DNA of 18,890 nt, taken from assembly GCA_943369575.1 (NCBI GenBank), contig CALRNP020000103.1, forward strand, positions 1 to 18,890, in the 5' to 3' direction. Shown here one piece after another: positions 14,190 through 18,890 of the stretch. The position numbers and the translations under genes are program-made. A model generated the notes under the pieces. It did no database searches. It was not told the origin of the DNA and worked only from the letters and a program-made list of their open reading frames with translations. This DNA is from Azorhizobium sp943369575. Lineage in GTDB: Bacteria; Pseudomonadota; Alphaproteobacteria; Rhizobiales; Xanthobacteraceae. The first letter of the stretch is position 1. Each line of letters opens with the position of its first letter.

Positions 14190-14960
14190 GTGTCGAACTT
14201 CATTCTCACCGAGCGCCAGGGCGCCATCGGCATCATCACTCTCAACCGGCCGGAAGTTCTGAACGCCTGGAACCGGCCCATGCGCGAAGCGCTGATCGTC
14301 GCCTTCGACACCTTCGAGGCCGATCCGGAAGTGCGGGCGCTGATCCTCACCGGCGCCGGCACCCGCGCCTTCGGCGCCGGGCAGGATCTCAACGAGACCA
14401 AGACCTTCGATGGCGACCGGGCCGAGGAATGGGTGGCCGAGTGGGAGCGGCTCTATGACCGCATGCGCTCGCTCACCAAGCCGCTGATCGCGGCACTCAA
14501 CGGCACCGCGGCCGGCTCCGCCTTCCAGGTGGCGCTGCTCACCGATCTGCGCGTCGGCCATCCGGGCGTGCGCATGGGCCAGCCGGAGATCAATTCGGGT
14601 ATTCCCTCCACCACCGGCCCCTGGATCATGCGCGAGATGCTCGGTCTGGCCCGCACCATGGACCTCACCCTCACCGGCCGCATGATGGATGCGCAGGAAT
14701 GCCACGCCATCGGCCTCATCAATCGCCTGGTGCCTGAGGATCAGGTGATGCCGCAAGCCCTGGCCCTGGCCCAGGAACTGGCGGACAAGCCGCCGGTGGC
14801 CATGCGCCTGGACAAGCAGCGCTTCCGCGAAGTGACCGAGGCCGGTTTCCGCGATTGCCTGGCCGCCGGCGCCCGCATCCAGCGCGAAGCCTACGCCTCC
14901 GGTGAGCCGGCCCGCATGATGGAAGCCTTCTTCGCCACCCGCGCCGCACGCCGCGCCTGA
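14190..14960 (+). CDS. Enoyl-CoA hydratase/isomerase (crotonase) family protein
   Basis: This crotonase-fold protein is predicted to act on an acyl-CoA thioester. It starts at GTG 14190-14192, six bases after a perfect GGAGG. The 256-residue length is typical. Oxyanion-hole and binding features include AFGAGQDLNE (60-69) and the LNGTAAGSAFQVALLTDLRVG helix region. Glu133 in MGQPEINSGI corresponds to catalytic Glu164 of rat hydratase, but the position of Glu144 is Gln113 and the usual GGG before it is GSA. A single-acid active site points more to an isomerase or another crotonase reaction than to standard hydratase, though many family members vary. It heads a plus-strand operon with an ABC importer and is divergent from IclR, so it probably works on the imported compound. 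Substrate unknown. Confidence 0.88.
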   Translation: MSNFILTERQGAIGIITLNRPEVLNAWNRPMREALIVAFDTFEADPEVRALILTGAGTRAFGAGQDLNETKTFDGDRAEEWVAEWERLYDRMRSLTKPLIAALNGTAAGSAFQVALLTDLRVGHPGVRMGQPEINSGIPSTTGPWIMREMLGLARTMDLTLTGRMMDAQECHAIGLINRLVPEDQVMPQALALAQELADKPPVAMRLDKQRFREVTEAGFRDCLAAGARIQREAYASGEPARMMEAFFATRAARRA

Positions 14961-15029
14961 GCCCGGTCACCGCCACCCGTCCACGCAAGACCGCATAAGC
15001 GGCGGCTCACTCCTCCAGAGGGACATGAC

Positions 15030-16100
15030 ATGACCAGCATTCTCAACCTCAGCCGCCGCTCCCTCCTGAAGGGGGCGGGCGGCGCCTCGCTCGCCGTGCT
15101 GGCGGCCCCGGCCGGAATCCGACCGGCGGCCGCCGCTACCACCAGCATCACGGTCGCCGATCCCGGCGGCCCCTATACGCCGGGCTATCGCAAGGCCTTC
15201 TATGATCCCTTCGAGAAGGCCACCGGCATCAAGGTGATCAGCGTCGCCCGCGATGCCGAGCCCACCGCCCAGTTCAAGGCCATGGTGGAGACCAAGGCCT
15301 ATACCTGGGACGTCTGCACCCTGACTCTGTCCGCCCGCGACATCCTCGCCAAGCAGGGCCTTTTAGACTCCATCGGCTTCACCGCCGCCGAGGCGCCCGG
15401 CCTGATGCCGGAGGCGCTCACCCCGTTGTGGATGGGCGTGGATGTCTATTCCACCATCCAGGCCTATCGCACCGACCGCTTCAAGGACAAGGCCCCGCGC
15501 TCCTGGGCGGACTTCTGGGATGTGAAGGGCTTTCCCGGCCGGCGCGCGCTGCGCAAGAACCCCATCGACACCCTGGAGCAGGCGCTGCTGGCCGACGGCG
15601 TGCCGCTGGACAAGCTCTATCCCCTCGACGTGGAGCGCGCCTACAAGAGCCTCGACCGCATCAAGCCGCATATCGAGGTGTGGTGGACCTCCGGCGCCCA
15701 GTCCACCCAACTGATCCAGAGCGGCGAGGTGGACCTGATCGCCCTGTGGAACGCCCGCGCCCAGGCGGCCATCGACGGCGGTGCGCCGGTGAAGATCGGT
15801 TGGAACCAGGGGCTCTATTCCATCGAGGGCTGGGGCATTCCCAAGGCCTGTCCCAAGGGTGAAGCCGCCCGACAGTTCGTGAAATTCTGCGCGAATGCCC
15901 GCCAGCAGGCCATCTATACCGAGATGCTATCCTACGGCCCGACCAATCTCGACGCCTATAAGGACATTCCCGCTGCCCGCGCCGCCACGCTGCCGACGGC
16001 GCCGGAGAACCTCAAGCTGATGACGTTGGCGCGGGAAGACTGGTGGAGCGCCAACCGCTCCGCCATGACCGAGCGCTTCAATACCTGGATCCTCGCCTGA
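15030..16100 (+). CDS. Tat-exported ABC substrate-binding protein, polyamine (PotD-like) type
   Basis: This is the periplasmic binding protein of the importer encoded next to it. The N-terminus carries a twin-arginine signal, SRRSLLKG (residues 8-15), then a hydrophobic stretch and cleavage near RPAAAA (about 31-36), indicating folded export by Tat. The mature part has the family-1 solute-binding fold with PotD-like features: ITVADPGGPYTPGYRKAFYDPFEKATGIKV at its start, a PRSWADFWDVKGFPGRRAL segment (close to the P-x-S-W-x-D-x-W motif of spermidine/putrescine binders), and the WWTSGAQSTQLIQSGEVDL segment. Length is 356 residues. AGAGGGA precedes the ATG, and a 69-bp gap follows the crotonase gene. 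Ligands of such proteins range from polyamines to opines, amino acids and carboxylates, so polyamine is not proven. Confidence 0.9.
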   Translation: MTSILNLSRRSLLKGAGGASLAVLAAPAGIRPAAAATTSITVADPGGPYTPGYRKAFYDPFEKATGIKVISVARDAEPTAQFKAMVETKAYTWDVCTLTLSARDILAKQGLLDSIGFTAAEAPGLMPEALTPLWMGVDVYSTIQAYRTDRFKDKAPRSWADFWDVKGFPGRRALRKNPIDTLEQALLADGVPLDKLYPLDVERAYKSLDRIKPHIEVWWTSGAQSTQLIQSGEVDLIALWNARAQAAIDGGAPVKIGWNQGLYSIEGWGIPKACPKGEAARQFVKFCANARQQAIYTEMLSYGPTNLDAYKDIPAARAATLPTAPENLKLMTLAREDWWSANRSAMTERFNTWILA

Positions 16101-16126
16101 GGCCGGTGCGGCGTGGAGGTTTTGCC

Positions 16127-17247
<1,121 letters not shown>

Positions 17248-17251
<4 letters not shown>

Positions 17252-18890
17252 CCTTGGCTCTTGACGCTCCGCTCAAGGCGCGACAGCGCTTCACCTTCGG
17301 CCCGCTGTGGCTGGCGGCGCCGGGCTGCGCCTTCCTGGTCGTCTTCTTTCTGCTGCCGGTGGTGCGCCTGCTCGGCCTCAGTGTGCAGGATGTGGACACC
17401 GGCGCGCTGACCAGCGCCCATTATGCCCGCATGTTCAGCGCCGAAGTCTATGTGCGGGTGCTGGGCATCACCTTCCGCATCGCCGGCCTCACGGCGCTGT
17501 TCTCGGTGGTCTGCGGCTATCCCTTGGCCTATTGGCTGGCGCGCCAGCCGGAAGCCCGTCGGGCCAAGCTGGTGCTGCTGGTGCTGGTGCCGTTCTGGAC
17601 CAGCTATCTGGTGAAGACCTTCGCCTGGATGCTGATCCTCGGCCGCAATGGCGTGTTCAATTCCACCGCCCAGGCCCTCGGCCTGATCGACACCCCGCTG
17701 GCCCTGCTGCACAACGAGTTCGGCGTCATGATCGGCATGGTCCACGCCATGCTGCCGCTAGCGGTGCTGACCATGCTGCCGGTGATGACCGGCATCGACC
17801 GCCGGCTGGATCAGGCGGCCGGCACCTTGGGCTCGGCCCCGGCGCAGGCGTTCTGGATGGTGTATTTCCCGCTGTCGCTGCCCGGCCTTGCCGCCGCGGG
17901 CCTGCTGTCTTTCATCTCGTCGCTGGGCTTCTTCATCGTGCCGGCTTTGCTGGGCGGGCGGCAGCAGACCATGCTGGCCCAGATCATCATCACCCAGGTG
18001 CAGGAGATCCTGAACTGGGCCTTTGCCGGCGCGCTCTCGGCTTTGATGCTGGTGGCGGCGCTGGTCACCTGTTGGCTTTACGATCGGGTGTTCGGGCTCT
18101 CCAGCCTGTCGGGCGAGGGCAGCCGCCGCGGAAGTGGCGACGGCCGGATGCGGCGCCTGGGCGTGGAACTGCTCTATGCACTCGCCAAGGCCAGCGCGCG
18201 GATCGGCGACGCCACGCAGCGCCTCATGGGCCGCCGGGTAACGGGCGCGCTCCTGCCGCTCTATTGCGTGCTGGTGCTGGCGTTTCTGCTGCTGCCGGCG
18301 TTGGTGGTGCTGCCGGTGGGCTTCACCAGTTCGTCCTTCCTGGAATTTCCGCCGCCCGGCTACAGCCTGAAATGGTTCGCCACCTATTTCCAATCTGAGG
18401 TCTGGATCGGCGCCACCGTGCGTTCGTTCGGCGTGGCCCTCGCCACCGGCGTTCTGGCCACCCTCATCGGCGGAGCGGCGGCGCTGGCGCTGGCCCGCTC
18501 CACCTCACGCTGGCGTGGGCTGGTGTTCGCTTTCTTCCTCGCCCCGATGATCGTGCCGCGCATCGTGCTGGCGGTCGGCCTGTTCTATCTGTTCGCCCAG
18601 ATCGGGCTGGTGGCCAGCGATCTCGGCCTTATCATCGGCCACACGATCCTGGCGCTGCCGTTCGCGCTGGTGGCGGTGGCGGCGGTGATCAAAAGCTATG
18701 ACTGGCGGCTGGACCAGGCGGCAGCGACGCTCGGCGCCAACCGCTTGCAGGTGCTGCGGCTGGTGACCATTCCCAACATCAAGGGCGGGCTGGTGGCCGC
18801 CTTCCTCTTCGCCTTCATCACCTCGTTCGACGAACTGAGCATCGCCATGTTCGTCTCCGGCGGCGTCAAGACCACCCTGCCCAAGCAGAT
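17248..18890 (+). CDS. Fused two-domain ABC permease (PotB-PotC type), 3' end cut by window
   Basis: This is the membrane channel of the polyamine-type importer. The reading frame is open from the ATG overlapping the ATPase stop to the window end (547 codons), with no stop or frameshift when read codon by codon. It contains two permease domains in one chain. The first (about residues 15-285) carries an EAA-type loop, QAAGTLGSAPAQAFWMVYFP, around residue 190-210. The second begins near residue 335 and carries QAAATLGANRLQVLRLVTIP around 490-509. A polar linker rich in Gly, Ser and Arg (about 288-330) joins them. Separate PotB and PotC genes are the usual arrangement; fusions of this kind occur in FbpB-like and ThiP-like permeases. 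The C-terminal end and any later genes lie outside the window. Confidence 0.92.

Noticed and set aside
17307..18398. A 363-codon plus-strand frame inside the fused permease gene
   Set aside because: It is out of frame with the permease, which has clear membrane segments and EAA loops; the alternative product is Gly/Ala/Arg-rich.

Overview
The window is high-GC DNA from a proteobacterium, most likely an alphaproteobacterium of the Hyphomicrobiales type. I infer this from codon use, tight ATGA-overlapping operons, a LivM-LivG fusion and many solute-binding transporters; no taxonomic marker gene is present. It reads as an aromatic or organic acid catabolic island made of transport, hydroxylation and regulatory modules. 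No rRNA, tRNA, CRISPR array, IS element or phage gene was seen.

Layout. (1) 212-3263: a two-component flavin monooxygenase, hpaB-hpaC (4-hydroxyphenylacetate 3-hydroxylase type, minus strand), divergent from an AraC-family regulator. (2) 3267-8942: a branched-chain/aromatic-acid type ABC importer on the minus strand (binding protein, LivH, fused LivM-LivG, LivF), divergent from an HpaR-like MarR regulator with an unusual AT-hook-like tail. (3) 8963-12928: a self-contained class I cytochrome P450 system on the minus strand (P450, FAD ferredoxin reductase, 2Fe-2S ferredoxin), divergent from a LysR regulator. (4) 12929-13201: a gene-poor scar that seems to hold decayed fragments of a hydroxyisobutyrate-dehydrogenase-like gene and possibly a TetR-like gene. 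(5) 13202-18890: an IclR regulator divergent from a plus-strand operon of a crotonase-fold enzyme and a polyamine-type ABC importer (Tat-exported binding protein, ATPase, fused permease running off the window end).

How the genes may work together (inference): the Liv-type importer brings in an aryl acid. The P450 could hydroxylate or O-demethylate it to a 4-hydroxyphenyl acid, and HpaBC could then convert that to a catechol. Ring-cleavage genes are not in this window. The HpaR-like regulator and the AraC regulator next to hpaB both fit homoprotocatechuate-type control. The IclR/crotonase/polyamine-type transporter unit looks like a separate module for another acid or CoA thioester.

The most interesting points are: four modules each headed by a divergent regulator from a different family; a 16-bp promoter element shared by the MarR and LysR genes at an identical distance from the start codon; a P450 whose I-helix acid-alcohol pair is Asn-Glu; a crotonase with Gln in place of one catalytic Glu; and several palindromes placed exactly over predicted promoters.
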